Source of the DNA: Bacteroidales bacterium
Lineage (GTDB): Bacteria > Bacteroidota > Bacteroidia > Bacteroidales > JACABE01
Length of the DNA stretch: 64,000 nt
Assembly: GCA_023251515.1 (NCBI GenBank)
Contig: JAHEYQ010000003.1
Location: 1 to 64,000, forward strand
Direction of reading: 5' to 3'
Shown here: one piece after another, positions 1 to 9,476 of the stretch
How the letters are laid out: each line of letters starts with the position of its first letter
Position numbering within the stretch: the stretch's first letter is position 1
Made by a program: the position numbers and the translations under genes
Notes under the pieces: generated by a model
Seen by the model: the letters and a program-made list of their open reading frames with translations, nothing else
Databases searched by the model: none
What the model was told of the DNA's origin: nothing

Positions 1-2
1 GT

Positions 3-1805
3 ATATTCATATTTCTTACTACACTGGTAAATGTTGCCATTTCGCAGACAACTACCGATGAGCAATTGGCTGCACAGTATTTTCAGAATGGTGAGTTTGA
101 CAAAGCTGCTGATTTATACGAAGAATTACTCGACAAAAATCCAAATCCGTTTTATTACAACAATCTGTTGCAGTCGCTTATAAATGCAAAAGATTATAAA
201 AAAGCGGAGAAAATTGTAAAAAAAAGGATTAAACAAAACCCCACAGACATCCGATTATCTGTTGATTTGGGTTTTGTTTTTGCCTCATCGGGCGATGCAA
301 AAAGAGCCGAAAAGCAATATTTCGAAAGTATTGAATCTTTAACTGCCAATCAGCAGCAGATTTATGATCTGGCAAATGCATTTATAATGCGGATGATGTA
401 TGATTATGCCACCGAAACTTATCTGAAAGGCAGAAAAGTAATGAATAATCCCAATCAGTTTTCGGTAGAATTGGCAATGATGTTCGAAACCAGAGCTAAA
501 TATCAGGAAATGATGGAAGAGTATTTGAATCTGATTAATTCTGATGCCAATTATCTTACTTATATTCAGGCTCGGTTGCAGGCGGTTTTAAATACTGATA
601 AAGAATCGAAAAAGTCGGAAATAATTAAAAGTACATTGCTTAAAAAAGCTCAGAAAAATCCTGAAAATGGTATTTATGCCAATTTGCTGATGTGGTATTC
701 TATTCAGCTTAAAGATTTTGAACTGGCTTTTATACAGGCTAAATCTATCGAAAAAAGATTTAAAGACAATGGGGCTAAGGTTTATGAATTGGCAGAAATC
801 TGTATTTCAAATGCTGAATATCTGATTGGTATTGATGCTTACCAATATCTGATTAATAAGGGTGAACTGAACTTGTATTATCTGAACAGTAGGATTGGTT
901 TGCTTAATGCCAGATATTTAAAAGTTACTACATCATTGATTTCAAATCAGAAAGATATTTTTGAACTTGAAAAAGAATACGTTAAAGTATTGAATGAATT
1001 GGGTAAAGATGCTTCAACCATTATTCTGATGAAAAATCTGGCCCATATTTATGCTTTTTATTCATATAAAACCAATGATGCCATTGCATTGCTTAATGAT
1101 GCCATTGTAATACCCAATGCTGATAAAAAAATTATAGCCGACTGTAAACTTGAACTTGCTGATATTAATTTGTTTGGTGGTGATGTTTGGGAGGCTACTT
1201 TACTTTATTCTCAGGTTGAAAAATCATTTAAAAATGAGCCTACCGGTTTTGAAGCCAAGTTGAAAAATGCCAAACTATCGTACTATATCGGAGAATTTGA
1301 ATGGGCAAAAGCTCAGCTTGATGTGCTAAAAGCTGCTACTACCAAATTAATTGCAAATGATGCCATGGAGCTTTCGTTGCTAATTAGTGACAATATGGAT
1401 GAAGACAGTACTTATACTGCATTAAACTATTATGCCAAAGCTGATTTATATGAATATAGAAATCAATATGATTTGGCTTTTGCTACATTAGATTCTACAC
1501 GATTACTTGGATTATCGCATCCTATTTTTGATGATGTTTTGTTAAAGCAAGCCCAAATTAATATAAAACAAGGAAAATATAAAGATGCTGACAGCTTATT
1601 GCAAAAACTGGTTGATTTTTATCCTGATGATTTGCTTGCTGATGATGCTTTGTTTTTGCAGGCTCAACTAAATGAAATTCAACTGAACAATCGTGTTAAA
1701 GCGATGATCTGTTACGAAAATCTTCTTTTTAAATATCCATCAAGTTTATATACTGTAGAAGCCCGCAAAAAGTTCAGAAAATTAAGAGGCGATCAGATAA
1801 ATTAA
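3..1805 (+). CDS. Exported TPR-repeat protein, 5' end cut by the window
   Basis: The frame is open from base 3 with no start codon, and the first residues ([15 protein letters not shown]) look like the hydrophobic core and cleavage region of a signal peptide. The true start is therefore just outside the window, and the internal TTG at 66 is not the start. The rest, about 580 residues, is helical with repeated paired helices typical of tetratricopeptide repeats, for example near the N terminus ([18 protein letters not shown]) and near the C terminus ([20 protein letters not shown]). TPR proteins are scaffolds for protein-protein contacts; this one should act in the periplasm or at the outer membrane. 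It lies 41 bp upstream of rsmA on the same strand and may be cotranscribed with it. The partner is unknown. Confidence 0.8.
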   Translation: MFIFLTTLVNVAISQTTTDEQLAAQYFQNGEFDKAADLYEELLDKNPNPFYYNNLLQSLINAKDYKKAEKIVKKRIKQNPTDIRLSVDLGFVFASSGDAKRAEKQYFESIESLTANQQQIYDLANAFIMRMMYDYATETYLKGRKVMNNPNQFSVELAMMFETRAKYQEMMEEYLNLINSDANYLTYIQARLQAVLNTDKESKKSEIIKSTLLKKAQKNPENGIYANLLMWYSIQLKDFELAFIQAKSIEKRFKDNGAKVYELAEICISNAEYLIGIDAYQYLINKGELNLYYLNSRIGLLNARYLKVTTSLISNQKDIFELEKEYVKVLNELGKDASTIILMKNLAHIYAFYSYKTNDAIALLNDAIVIPNADKKIIADCKLELADINLFGGDVWEATLLYSQVEKSFKNEPTGFEAKLKNAKLSYYIGEFEWAKAQLDVLKAATTKLIANDAMELSLLISDNMDEDSTYTALNYYAKADLYEYRNQYDLAFATLDSTRLLGLSHPIFDDVLLKQAQINIKQGKYKDADSLLQKLVDFYPDDLLADDALFLQAQLNEIQLNNRVKAMICYENLLFKYPSSLYTVEARKKFRKLRGDQIN

Positions 1806-1846
1806 TATTTCGATTAACCACAAAAAACACTTCTAATATACAGCTA

Positions 1847-2617
1847 ATGAATTACGTAAAACCTAAAAAACATTTAGGACAACATTTCCTCAGAGATGAA
1901 AATATAGCTTTTGATATTACCAACAGCATCGATAAAGATTGTAAGAATATTTTGGAAATAGGGCCCGGAACCGGTGTTCTTACCAAGCATCTGCTCAAAA
2001 AACCTGATTTGAATTTGTATGTTGTTGAAATTGACACCGAATCTGTTCTCTATCTAAATATTCACTATCCTGAACTGAAAGACAAAATTATTTCTGATGA
2101 TTTTTTGAGATATCCGGTTGAAAACATTTTCAACAACGAAAGTTTTACGGTAATCGGAAATTTTCCTTATAATATTTCGAGCCAGATTTTGTTCAGAGTG
2201 TTGGATTATTATCAGCAGATTCCGGAAGTAGTAGGTATGTTTCAGAAAGAAGTAGCTGAACGTATAGCTTCAAAGCCGGGCAAAAAAGCCTATGGAATTC
2301 TGAGTGTTTTGTTGCAGGCTTATTACGATATTGAATATCTTTTTACTGTTGATGAATTTGTGTTTGATCCGCCTCCAAAGGTTAAATCGGCAGTTATCAG
2401 ATTGAGAAGAAATCAAACTTCAAAAATTGATTGTGATGAAAAATTATTCTTAAGAGTGGTGAAAACCGCTTTTAATCAAAGACGAAAAACATTGCGAAAT
2501 GCATTGAGTTCTTTTAGTTTTGACAACGAAAAACTTGCAACTGATATTATGACAAAACGTGCCGAACAACTTAGTGTGGCTGATTTTGTAGGATTGACCA
2601 ATGCGGTAAGGGTATAA
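1847..2617 (+). CDS. rsmA: 16S rRNA (adenine1518/1519-N6)-dimethyltransferase RsmA/KsgA
   Basis: This enzyme dimethylates two adjacent adenines near the 3' end of 16S rRNA late in 30S assembly, using S-adenosylmethionine. The 256-residue length is normal for the family. Visible motifs are the N-terminal [12 protein letters not shown] motif I EIGPGTG at residues 37-43, the acidic VVEID at 59-63 and the catalytic NFPY at 105-108. The C-terminal part has the expected VKSAVIRL and [10 protein letters not shown] segments. The start ATG is directly followed by the conserved N terminus, so the start is secure. It follows the TPR gene closely and is the last gene of this rightward group. Confidence 0.97.
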   Translation: MNYVKPKKHLGQHFLRDENIAFDITNSIDKDCKNILEIGPGTGVLTKHLLKKPDLNLYVVEIDTESVLYLNIHYPELKDKIISDDFLRYPVENIFNNESFTVIGNFPYNISSQILFRVLDYYQQIPEVVGMFQKEVAERIASKPGKKAYGILSVLLQAYYDIEYLFTVDEFVFDPPPKVKSAVIRLRRNQTSKIDCDEKLFLRVVKTAFNQRRKTLRNALSSFSFDNEKLATDIMTKRAEQLSVADFVGLTNAVRV

Positions 2618-2647
2618 AAAACCTGCATGTATTTGAATACATGCAGG
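2616..2647 (-). terminator. Terminator for the peroxiredoxin gene
   Basis: A perfect 12-bp stem (CCTGCATGTATT with its complement at 2636-2647) and a 2-nt loop is followed by six T when read leftwards. It faces the minus-strand peroxiredoxin gene, about 130 bp away. Read rightwards it has no T tract, so it should work mainly on the minus strand. Confidence 0.7.
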
Positions 2648-2775
2648 AAAACCAAATTTAATTATGAAAATCACACTTAAAATTAAGCAATTGTCTTGCA
2701 ACCAACTTAACTTTACTCTTAACAGGAATCAAATATTTAATTTAATGAAACCTGAATTCAATTTTGCAAATTGAA

Positions 2776-3405
2776 TTATTTCTTTGATAAATAATCGGCT
2801 ACACCTTCTGCTGTGGCTTTCATGGCTTTTTCGCCTTTGTGCCAGTTTGCAGGACAAACTTCGCCGTTTTCTTCGAAATATTGCAACGCATCAACCATAC
2901 GAATGGCTTCATCAATACTTCTACCTAAAGGCAAATCATTTACTACCTGATGACGAACTACTCCTTCTTTATCAATAAGGAAAAGTCCTCTGTAAGCTAC
3001 AGGAGCTCCGTTGAAAACACTTTCGCCTTCATCATTGTAATCAAATTCACCAGCTAAAACATCATAATTTTGTGATATGGTTTTGCTTAAATCTGAAACC
3101 AAAGGGAATTTAACACCTTTAATTCCACCATTTTTTAATTCGGTATTTAACCATGCCCAGTGCGAGAATTTTGAGTCTATTGAACATCCAACCACTGCAA
3201 CATTGCGTTTTTCAAATTCAGCTAACTTTTCCTGAAAAGCAAGAATCTCAGTTGGGCAAACAAATGTAAAATCGAGTGGATAGAAGAATAATACAACATG
3301 TTTTTTGCCGATGTATTGTTCCAATGAGAAATTTTCAACAAATTCGCCACCATTAATTACTGCGTCTGAACTGAAAAGCGGTGCTTTTTTTCCTACTAAT
3401 ACCAT
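2776..3405 (-). CDS. Typical 2-Cys peroxiredoxin (AhpC/Prx1 group)
   Basis: This is a thiol peroxidase that reduces hydrogen peroxide and organic hydroperoxides in the cytoplasm. The peroxidatic cysteine is C50 in FTFVCPTEI and the resolving cysteine is C184 in GEVCPANW, the arrangement of typical dimeric 2-Cys enzymes. The 209-residue length and the C-terminal extension (ending DYLSKK) fit the Prx1/AhpC group. It stands alone, with no ahpF beside it, so the reductant is probably a thioredoxin encoded elsewhere. A hairpin terminator lies downstream. No clear TAnnTTTG box was found upstream. Confidence 0.93.
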   Translation of the reverse strand: MVLVGKKAPLFSSDAVINGGEFVENFSLEQYIGKKHVVLFFYPLDFTFVCPTEILAFQEKLAEFEKRNVAVVGCSIDSKFSHWAWLNTELKNGGIKGVKFPLVSDLSKTISQNYDVLAGEFDYNDEGESVFNGAPVAYRGLFLIDKEGVVRHQVVNDLPLGRSIDEAIRMVDALQYFEENGEVCPANWHKGEKAMKATAEGVADYLSKK

Positions 3406-3634
3406 TGTATATTTATTTTTTTAATTTTATTATTAAGTACAAATCGTTTGAATTGTATTATAAACACAAGTTGAAAAAAAAAGTTCAAAAAAAATATTTT
3501 ATTACCATAAATCCACACATCATCTGATGACTTTTTTTGAAAAACCACCAAAAATATTAAAGCTTTAAATTTAATTAATTATATGAATATGTGTTATTTG
3601 GTCGATTTTTTGTAAAAACAAAGTATTGCATTGT

Positions 3635-3829
3635 TTAATCCAATATTTCCTGTACACGACCTATTTCACCGCTTTCGAGGCGGACTTTAATACCCCGGTG
3701 ATGAAATGCTACTTTGGTTAAAAAGTCTTTTACTATACCTTCGGTAAGTTCTCCGCTTCGCTGGTCTTTTTTCTGTACAATATTAACCAAACTTCCTATG
3801 CTTATTTTTTCTCTGTAACTGCCATCCAT
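3635..3829 (-). CDS. ywbE: YwbE-family small protein (DUF2196)
   Basis: This 64-residue basic protein matches what I recall of the YwbE family: KKDQRSGELTEGIVKDFLTK followed by HHRGIKVRLE and GRVQEIL. No biochemical function is established for the family; the pattern looks like a small beta-barrel. Its start lies 3 bp after the stop codon of the DEAD-box helicase gene on the same strand, so the two are almost certainly cotranscribed. That context suggests, but does not prove, a role around RNA. Confidence 0.85.
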   Translation of the reverse strand: MDGSYREKISIGSLVNIVQKKDQRSGELTEGIVKDFLTKVAFHHRGIKVRLESGEIGRVQEILD

Positions 3830-3832
3830 AGT

Positions 3833-5164
3833 TTATTTCTTTTTTTGTCCGCGTGTTTTAGGTTTGCCGTATTTTTCCTTTAGTTTCTCAGCTCTGGTTT
3901 TATGATTATAAACCTTCAGATTCTTTTCCTTTTTCGGATGAAATGCAGGACCCACATCCTCGCGTTTTGGTATTTTTATCAAAACATTTTTCATTTGAAC
4001 CTTAGGCATTTCATCAGGAGTTAACACATTCGAAATTAAAAGATTTTCAGGCAATGGCAGCATCGGAATCTGATAATTCATCAATGCTTCAATCTGTTCC
4101 TGACTTTTTGCCTCCGAAGGCGTAATAAAACTAATAGCTATCCCTTTTTCTTTAGCTCTGCCTGTTCGCCCGATGCGATGCATATAGTTTTCGGGTACTT
4201 CGTGCGTATCGAAATTGATTACGTGCGATACTTCCGAAATGTCCAAACCTCTTGATATAAGATCGGTGGCAATTAAAACCCTGTAAATGGTACCCTGAAA
4301 CTTTTTAACGGTATCAAAACGATTGTTTTGCGATTTGTTTGAATGTATCACCCCTATCTGTCCGAAATAATCTGTATTTACCAAATCATAAACCTCATCA
4401 GCCATTTTTTTCGATTCGCAAAAAACCAAAACTTTATTGTATTCCTCTTTGTCGGCAAGCAATAGTTTTAAAAGATTGATTTTGGTATTGAAGTTAGGAA
4501 CATGATAGGCTTTTTGAACGATATTTTCCAACGGAGTTCCGGTAGGTGCAGCTTCTATTTTGAGAGGAGTATTAAAAAAATCTTTGATAAGTACTTCAAT
4601 TTCATCGGTAATAGTAGCCGAAAACATCAGGTTTTGCCTTTTGACAGGTATCAGTTCAAACAAATCGGTCAACTGCTTACGAAAACCAAGTGTCAGCATT
4701 TCATCTACTTCATCTATAATCAGTTTTTTAATATTTTTCAACCGCAACGAACCATTCAGCACCAAATCGAGCAAGCGACCCGGAGTAGCCACCATTACAT
4801 CCACACCTTCGTTAATGGCATGTATCTGAGTTTTGATATTGGTGCCACCATATGCACCCACTACCTTTACACTCATGTATTTCGAAAGATCTTCCACAAC
4901 TTTTACAACCTGAACTACCAGTTCGCGGGTGGGCACCAAAACCAGTATCTGTGGCATTTTTTCTTTTGAAAAACTCCACAATCTGAGACATGGTAAAAGA
5001 TAAGCAAGCGTTTTGCCGGTTCCGGTTTGGGCAATTCCAATAAGGTCTCTGCCTGACATGATTGCAGAAAAACTGCGTTCCTGTATGGTAGTCGGATTAA
5101 TGCAAGCCATGTCACTCAGTGCATTCAATAAAGGCTTATTGAGATTTAATTCATCAAAAGTCAT
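3833..5164 (-). CDS. DEAD-box ATP-dependent RNA helicase
   Basis: This enzyme unwinds RNA duplexes with ATP. Over 443 residues all core motifs are visible: AQTGTGKT (45-52), PTREL (78-82), TPGR (127-130), motif II DEVD (151-154), SAT (182-184), ATDLISRGLDI (299-309) and HRIGRTGR (329-336). Motif II reads DEVD instead of DEAD; the two acidic residues needed for ATP hydrolysis remain. The C terminus is a short Lys/Arg-rich tail typical of RNA-binding extensions. It heads a two-gene unit with ywbE and has a promoter-like box 24 bp upstream. The exact paralogue (CshA, RhlE or DbpA type) cannot be set by eye. Confidence 0.94.
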   Translation of the reverse strand: MTFDELNLNKPLLNALSDMACINPTTIQERSFSAIMSGRDLIGIAQTGTGKTLAYLLPCLRLWSFSKEKMPQILVLVPTRELVVQVVKVVEDLSKYMSVKVVGAYGGTNIKTQIHAINEGVDVMVATPGRLLDLVLNGSLRLKNIKKLIIDEVDEMLTLGFRKQLTDLFELIPVKRQNLMFSATITDEIEVLIKDFFNTPLKIEAAPTGTPLENIVQKAYHVPNFNTKINLLKLLLADKEEYNKVLVFCESKKMADEVYDLVNTDYFGQIGVIHSNKSQNNRFDTVKKFQGTIYRVLIATDLISRGLDISEVSHVINFDTHEVPENYMHRIGRTGRAKEKGIAISFITPSEAKSQEQIEALMNYQIPMLPLPENLLISNVLTPDEMPKVQMKNVLIKIPKREDVGPAFHPKKEKNLKVYNHKTRAEKLKEKYGKPKTRGQKKK

Positions 5165-5187
5165 AAAAACGTTTTTTATTTCGGCTG

Positions 5188-5195
5188 CAAAGGTA
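5188..5195 (-). promoter_or_regulatory. -7 box of the helicase promoter
   Basis: Read on the minus strand this is TACCTTTG, matching the Bacteroidota TAnnTTTG -7 consensus. It is 24 bp before the helicase ATG. The -33 element is not obvious. Confidence 0.5.
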
Positions 5196-5313
5196 AGGAT
5201 AAGTTTCTAAAGAGCCTAAACTACTTAATTAAGATGGAAACTTAAATGCTTTTAGGTACATTCCATATCTTACTTAAAAAAGTAAGATTTCCTGAAATGC
5301 TTGCTATTATTGG

Positions 5314-5565
5314 TTGGAGAATATGTAAAAGCCGTTGGAAGACATGTAAACGTGCTTGGAAAATACGTCAAAGCTGTTGGAAGACATGTAAACATGCTTG
5401 GAAGATATATAAAAGCTATTGGAAAAGGTATAATTATCTTTGGATTGCATCGCAATGCTGTTGGAAGCATAGTAAATAGCATTGGAAAGCATGTAAAAGC
5501 CGTTGGAAGATATGTAAAAATACATTGAAAGCCTCTCAACTAAGTTGGGAAGCAATGTGAGGTGT
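5314..5565. repeat. 21-bp phase-locked tandem array, 12 units (array 1)
   Basis: Twelve diverged units start every 21 bp without a single indel, at 5314, 5335, 5356, 5377, 5398, 5419, 5440, 5461, 5482, 5503, 5524 and 5545. The consensus is TTGGAAGACATGTAAA followed by five variable bases. Because the period is a multiple of three, several frames on both strands are open and give heptapeptide patterns, but none has a credible start and coding context. The array fills most of the 439-bp gap between the helicase and the DUF5686 gene. A second array with the same unit and the same number of units lies at 59566. The function is unknown. It is not CRISPR: there are no invariant repeats separated by unique spacers. 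Confidence 0.9.
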
Positions 5566-5603
5566 TATGAATAAAAATGCTATTGGTTGATTATGTCAAA
5601 CAT

Positions 5604-8033
5604 TTACAAAGGGAGGGTCATTGTCCATTTAATAGCCCAGTTGCTTTTTTCATCAGAAAAACGATAGGTTCCATAACGGTAGTAGGCTCCGATACCCAGA
5701 CTATTAAAACTGAGTTTAAGCAAATTATTGATACATAATCCCGATTCGAAATAGCCTTTTTCGGGAGCTTTTATATTTATATAACGATGATTGGCAGCAT
5801 TATCCATAGTTCCGATAATTGCATTTGTAAGCACAACAACTTCGGGTTTAAAGTTTCCTTTGCGAAACAACAAAGCTCCAAAACTGTGTTTGAACATGAG
5901 CGAAGCATAGCGATTGCTTGCAAATTCATTAAAACGCATGGTGTTGAAACTTGCCGGAATATCAATATAGCCGTCGTTATATCCCGAACGGGCAGCAAAC
6001 TGCATGTTGTAAGGCAGATTTTTATCGGCATATCCACCATTGGCAATCAAAGTAGTTTTACCCAGATAATTGGTGTAAAAGCTCTTTTCTATTTTCATTT
6101 CCACTTTCTGATAATCATATTCGCCATCCAAAAAATTCTTTAATCCTTTGGTGTAATTCAACCAAACGATAGGGTAATTATTAGGAATAGGAATCAGATT
6201 ATTGCGGACTTTCATATATTTTTCTTTATAAGCATATCGCAAACTCAACTGAATATCAGCATAATTAAACTGATTTGTCAATAAAGTTACATCTCCTCTG
6301 CTGGTTGCAAATTCGTAGTTGTACAATGCAGTTTTACGGTTTTTGTCTAAAGACAATTTTACTTGCATATATCTTAATGTGCGAAAACCAATGGCTACAG
6401 ATGATTTTTCGGTTTTATCGAAATAATCGGCAAAAAACTCACGGTAATTGCCTTCAAAAAGCGATTTTTTATCATTCAGAAACTGCGAACTTCCACTTTC
6501 ATTTATATCGTTTGAGTATGCAAACATCAGTTTCAGATTCCATGGCTTATAAAAAGTATATGCAGCATCGCCACCGTATTTATGAGCTTTATCGCCAAAA
6601 CCATAGCCCCAGTAACCACCAATTGAAAACTTGTCAGAAAATTTATCGCTGGTGTGCATTCCCAAACCCAATCGAACCTTCTCATATTCATTAAATCTGA
6701 GGAACTTATCAATATCAAGATTAATAATTCCCCACGGAATTTTATTATCCATCAATGCCTGAATGATATTGAGTTTCTTTTCAAAATTCAGTTCTTTGCC
6801 CACACTATCAATTACATGATAGGTCTTCAATTCCTTTTGCGATAACGAATCAATGCGATGCAGATTCCAATAAATTTCCGATTGCAAACCGGCACTGTCT
6901 TTTATTTCCAACTCAATATTGCTGAAAGTACTTTTAGGAATATCGGGCGATAACGAAATATCTTTCAGATAAGCTCTTGCATTGGCTATTAATGGATAAG
7001 GCAGATTTTCAGTGGTAAACGATAAATCGGTATTCAACTGAACCGGAAACCATTGCCTGTCTTCAATAAGTTCGTATTTTTGCTGAATCAGAATATTCAT
7101 TCCTTTTTGTTGTTGGATGGCTGGTTCGGCAGTAGCATTTTCTATAGCCCAATGAAAAGTATTGATACTCAACAAACCTTTTAGTCCTTCAAAATTGGTA
7201 TTTGCTTTGGGGCGGTACGAAATAACAAACGTTGTATCAGTATTGTTATCAGTATATAAAGTGTCTTCAATCTGAAAATAATATTTTGAAGTACAGCCAT
7301 TACTTATCGGATTGATATAATATTTTTCGAAAATATTAAACCTCTCGTTGTAGAAAGAAAAAGATTGCAATTGCGAACCGATAAAGGCAAAAATCGGATT
7401 TTTAAAACCCGAAACTCTGGAAGCCAGCACTTCCTCATAATTTTTGTCGGGTTGCAGAAATTTGCGTTTGGTAACGCTTTCCATCATCAAAAGATGTTGC
7501 TTATCGAAAAACTTTTTCATTTTGATAGCTGAACTATCTTTATCAGTTTTGTTTTTAATCAGATTACTATCAGTCTTGGAAGTAAAAACCAGTTTGTTAT
7601 AGGAAGTATAAGAAAAAGAATGCTGCTTTTCGGGATTATTCAGATTTCTGTTTGCCAACACATTGCGGATAATACGATGAGCCGGATTTTCGCCGGCAAT
7701 AATTCTCACTTCCGAAAGTTGCAATTGCTTCTCCTGCATGCGAATAAGCAGATTATTCTTATTATCATCAATTGCAACAACTTTGGTTTCAAAACCCACA
7801 TAACTGAGTTTTATGCTTGTAATTGGCTGTTGATTTTTAAGCATAAATTTGCCATCGATGTCAGTAGAAGTTCCTTTTGCAGAATTATTTGCGATAATAT
7901 TTACAAAAGCAAGAGGTTCGCCGTTTTTTGCATTTACTACTTTGCCGCTAATGGTATTGGTTTGGGCAGAACAAGTCAAGGCAGTGAAAATAATAAAAAA
8001 AAACAGAAAATTGAATTTAATAGTTTGTTGCAT
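5604..8033 (-). CDS. DUF5686 outer-membrane protein with carboxypeptidase-regulatory-like domain
   Basis: This is an 809-residue predicted outer-membrane protein. The chosen ATG gives a clean signal peptide (MQQTIKFNFLFFFIIFTALT, then CSAQ); an ATG 45 bp upstream lies beyond the -7 box at 8065-8072 and is rejected. After the signal comes a carboxypeptidase-regulatory-like Ig fold (SGKVVNAKNGEPLAFVNI, DIDGKF, LSYVGFETK), then a long middle region and a C-terminal half rich in alternating aromatic strands that ends YRFSDEKSNWAIKWTMTLPL, as expected for a beta barrel. DUF5686 proteins resemble the plug-and-barrel layout of TonB-dependent receptors, but their substrate is unknown. It is monocistronic. 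Confidence 0.85.
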   Translation of the reverse strand: MQQTIKFNFLFFFIIFTALTCSAQTNTISGKVVNAKNGEPLAFVNIIANNSAKGTSTDIDGKFMLKNQQPITSIKLSYVGFETKVVAIDDNKNNLLIRMQEKQLQLSEVRIIAGENPAHRIIRNVLANRNLNNPEKQHSFSYTSYNKLVFTSKTDSNLIKNKTDKDSSAIKMKKFFDKQHLLMMESVTKRKFLQPDKNYEEVLASRVSGFKNPIFAFIGSQLQSFSFYNERFNIFEKYYINPISNGCTSKYYFQIEDTLYTDNNTDTTFVISYRPKANTNFEGLKGLLSINTFHWAIENATAEPAIQQQKGMNILIQQKYELIEDRQWFPVQLNTDLSFTTENLPYPLIANARAYLKDISLSPDIPKSTFSNIELEIKDSAGLQSEIYWNLHRIDSLSQKELKTYHVIDSVGKELNFEKKLNIIQALMDNKIPWGIINLDIDKFLRFNEYEKVRLGLGMHTSDKFSDKFSIGGYWGYGFGDKAHKYGGDAAYTFYKPWNLKLMFAYSNDINESGSSQFLNDKKSLFEGNYREFFADYFDKTEKSSVAIGFRTLRYMQVKLSLDKNRKTALYNYEFATSRGDVTLLTNQFNYADIQLSLRYAYKEKYMKVRNNLIPIPNNYPIVWLNYTKGLKNFLDGEYDYQKVEMKIEKSFYTNYLGKTTLIANGGYADKNLPYNMQFAARSGYNDGYIDIPASFNTMRFNEFASNRYASLMFKHSFGALLFRKGNFKPEVVVLTNAIIGTMDNAANHRYINIKAPEKGYFESGLCINNLLKLSFNSLGIGAYYRYGTYRFSDEKSNWAIKWTMTLPL

Positions 8034-8064
8034 TAAAATTAGATTGTAAAGTTTAAATACAATG

Positions 8065-8072
8065 CAAATATA
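8065..8072 (-). promoter_or_regulatory. -7 box of the DUF5686 gene
   Basis: TATATTTG on the minus strand matches TAnnTTTG and sits 31 bp before the chosen ATG at 8033. It supports that start over the upstream ATG at 8078. Confidence 0.55.
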
Positions 8073-8230
8073 ACACATATAATAATTACCTCAAATAATC
8101 TTTAATTTAAACTATTCAAATACAAGTTTTTTATTGTTAACAATACAAACAATAATATATCTTAAACGTTATTATAAACTATTTAAAAGTAAATTTTAAT
8201 CGTCCAACATTCGGACACAATAACTTAACA

Positions 8231-9343
8231 ATGAGAAATATTTTACAAAAAATCACAATAAGTGTCTTAATGCTATTCGTATTACATATTGCATTATTTG
8301 CACAGCCCGCTGGCTCTAAAATTAAAATCGGAACTGATAGCCATATTAGTTACTGGGATGGCATTAATTCATGGATACCCATTTCACCTGGTTTACCCGG
8401 ACAAAATCTTCAATTTGTTGCTGGTATTCCTTCATGGGTAAATAATCCACAAGGGATAACAACTAATATTATTACTTCTTTAACCGCAACTTCTGCTGTT
8501 AGTGGAGGCAATATAATAAGTGATGGTGGTGCAACTATTACAGCTCGAGGTGTTTGTTGGAGTACTTCTCCAAATCCTACAATCTCATTATCTACCAAAA
8601 CAATAAACGGAACAAGTAATGGTAGCTTTGTAAGTAATCTTTCTGAACTTACATCTGGGACAACCTACTTTGTAAGAGCTTATGCAACTAATAGTGCTGG
8701 AACTACTTATGGTAATGAAATGAGTTTCACAACAGTAGCGGTACCAATTACTAATGTTACTGATTTTGATGGAAATGTATATGATATAATTACGATTGGT
8801 TCTCAAATTTGGATGAAACAAAACTTAAAAACCATACATTATCAAAATGGAGATGAAATTCCAAATGTAACTGTAAATTCAAATTGGGCAACAACTCTTA
8901 CAGGAGCTTATTGCGATTACAATAACAATGCTGTAAATTCCGCAACTTATGGAAGGCTGTATAATTTTTATGCTGTAGCAGATGTACGCAATCTTTGTCC
9001 AAATGGTTGGCATGTACCAAGCGATGCAGAATGGACTACACTAACAACTTATCTGGGAGGCTCAACTATTGCTGGAGGCAAACTAAAAGAAGCTGGATTA
9101 AGCCATTGGAATGCACTAAATGACGGTGCAACCAATGAAACCGGTTTTACGGCTTTGCCTGCTGGTTATCATGCCAATTATGGAACATATGGAGGTTTAG
9201 GTACCCTAAATTATTTCTGGAGTTCTACGGAGTATGATGCAACTTATGTTTGGGCTCGTTTTTTATTCAACTATGATACTAACGTTAACAGAAGTTACTA
9301 TGCAAAAAATCAGGGATATTCTGTTCGTTGCCTTAAAAACTAA
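8231..9343 (+). CDS. Exported FISUMP-domain protein
   Basis: This is a 370-residue secreted protein. A signal peptide covers about residues 1-25 (ending LHIALFAQ). Residues of about 75-170 form a fibronectin-like beta domain with the common Bacteroidota pattern ITARGVCWSTSPNPTI and YFVRAYATNSAGTTYGNE. Residues of about 177-370 match the Fibrobacter succinogenes major paralogous domain: DFDGNVYDIITIGSQIWMKQ, NLCPNGWHVPSDAEW, FWSSTEYD and the terminal GYSVRCLKN. FISUMP domains are probably C-type-lectin-like folds on the cell surface; the ligand is unknown. It is flanked by its own terminator and is probably a single-gene transcript. No T9SS sorting tail is seen. Confidence 0.88.
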   Translation: MRNILQKITISVLMLFVLHIALFAQPAGSKIKIGTDSHISYWDGINSWIPISPGLPGQNLQFVAGIPSWVNNPQGITTNIITSLTATSAVSGGNIISDGGATITARGVCWSTSPNPTISLSTKTINGTSNGSFVSNLSELTSGTTYFVRAYATNSAGTTYGNEMSFTTVAVPITNVTDFDGNVYDIITIGSQIWMKQNLKTIHYQNGDEIPNVTVNSNWATTLTGAYCDYNNNAVNSATYGRLYNFYAVADVRNLCPNGWHVPSDAEWTTLTTYLGGSTIAGGKLKEAGLSHWNALNDGATNETGFTALPAGYHANYGTYGGLGTLNYFWSSTEYDATYVWARFLFNYDTNVNRSYYAKNQGYSVRCLKN

Positions 9344-9372
9344 GATTATGATATGATATGCAACAGTTAAAA

Positions 9373-9410
9373 TAAACCTCCATTTAAACAAAGTGGAGGT
9401 TTATTTTTTA
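9373..9410 (+). terminator. Terminator after the FISUMP gene
   Basis: A 10-bp stem (TAAACCTCCA at 9373-9382, complement at 9394-9403) with an 11-nt loop is followed by a run of six T. Confidence 0.85.
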
Positions 9411-9452
9411 AGATTCAACTAAATATTCATTCACAGTAAAATAAAAATTTAT

Positions 9453-9460
9453 TATCTTTG
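9453..9460 (+). promoter_or_regulatory. -7 box of the methyltransferase gene
   Basis: TATCTTTG matches TAnnTTTG, 16 bp before the ATG at 9477, so the leader should be very short. Confidence 0.5.
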
Positions 9461-9476
9461 TTGAAACAATTTGCAA

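Noticed and set aside
3518..3537. Plus-strand terminator in the gap before ywbE
   Set aside because: A tiny CATCA/TGATG palindrome with a T run, but no plus-strand gene ends near it.
4502..4969. A 155-residue plus-strand gene opposite the helicase
   Set aside because: It is the antisense shadow of a conserved helicase core and has no recognisable features.
5246..5528. Plus- and minus-strand open frames across array 1 as genes
   Set aside because: Several frames on both strands are open at once because the period is a multiple of three. No ribosome site, promoter or non-repeat protein part supports any of them.
5314..5565. CRISPR array
   Set aside because: Repeats of a CRISPR are near-identical and separated by unique spacers of similar length. 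Here the whole 21-bp unit is repeated with drift, and no cas gene is present.
8189..8223. Insertion-sequence end near GTCCAACATTCGGAC
   Set aside because: It is a short imperfect palindrome with no partner, transposase or duplication.
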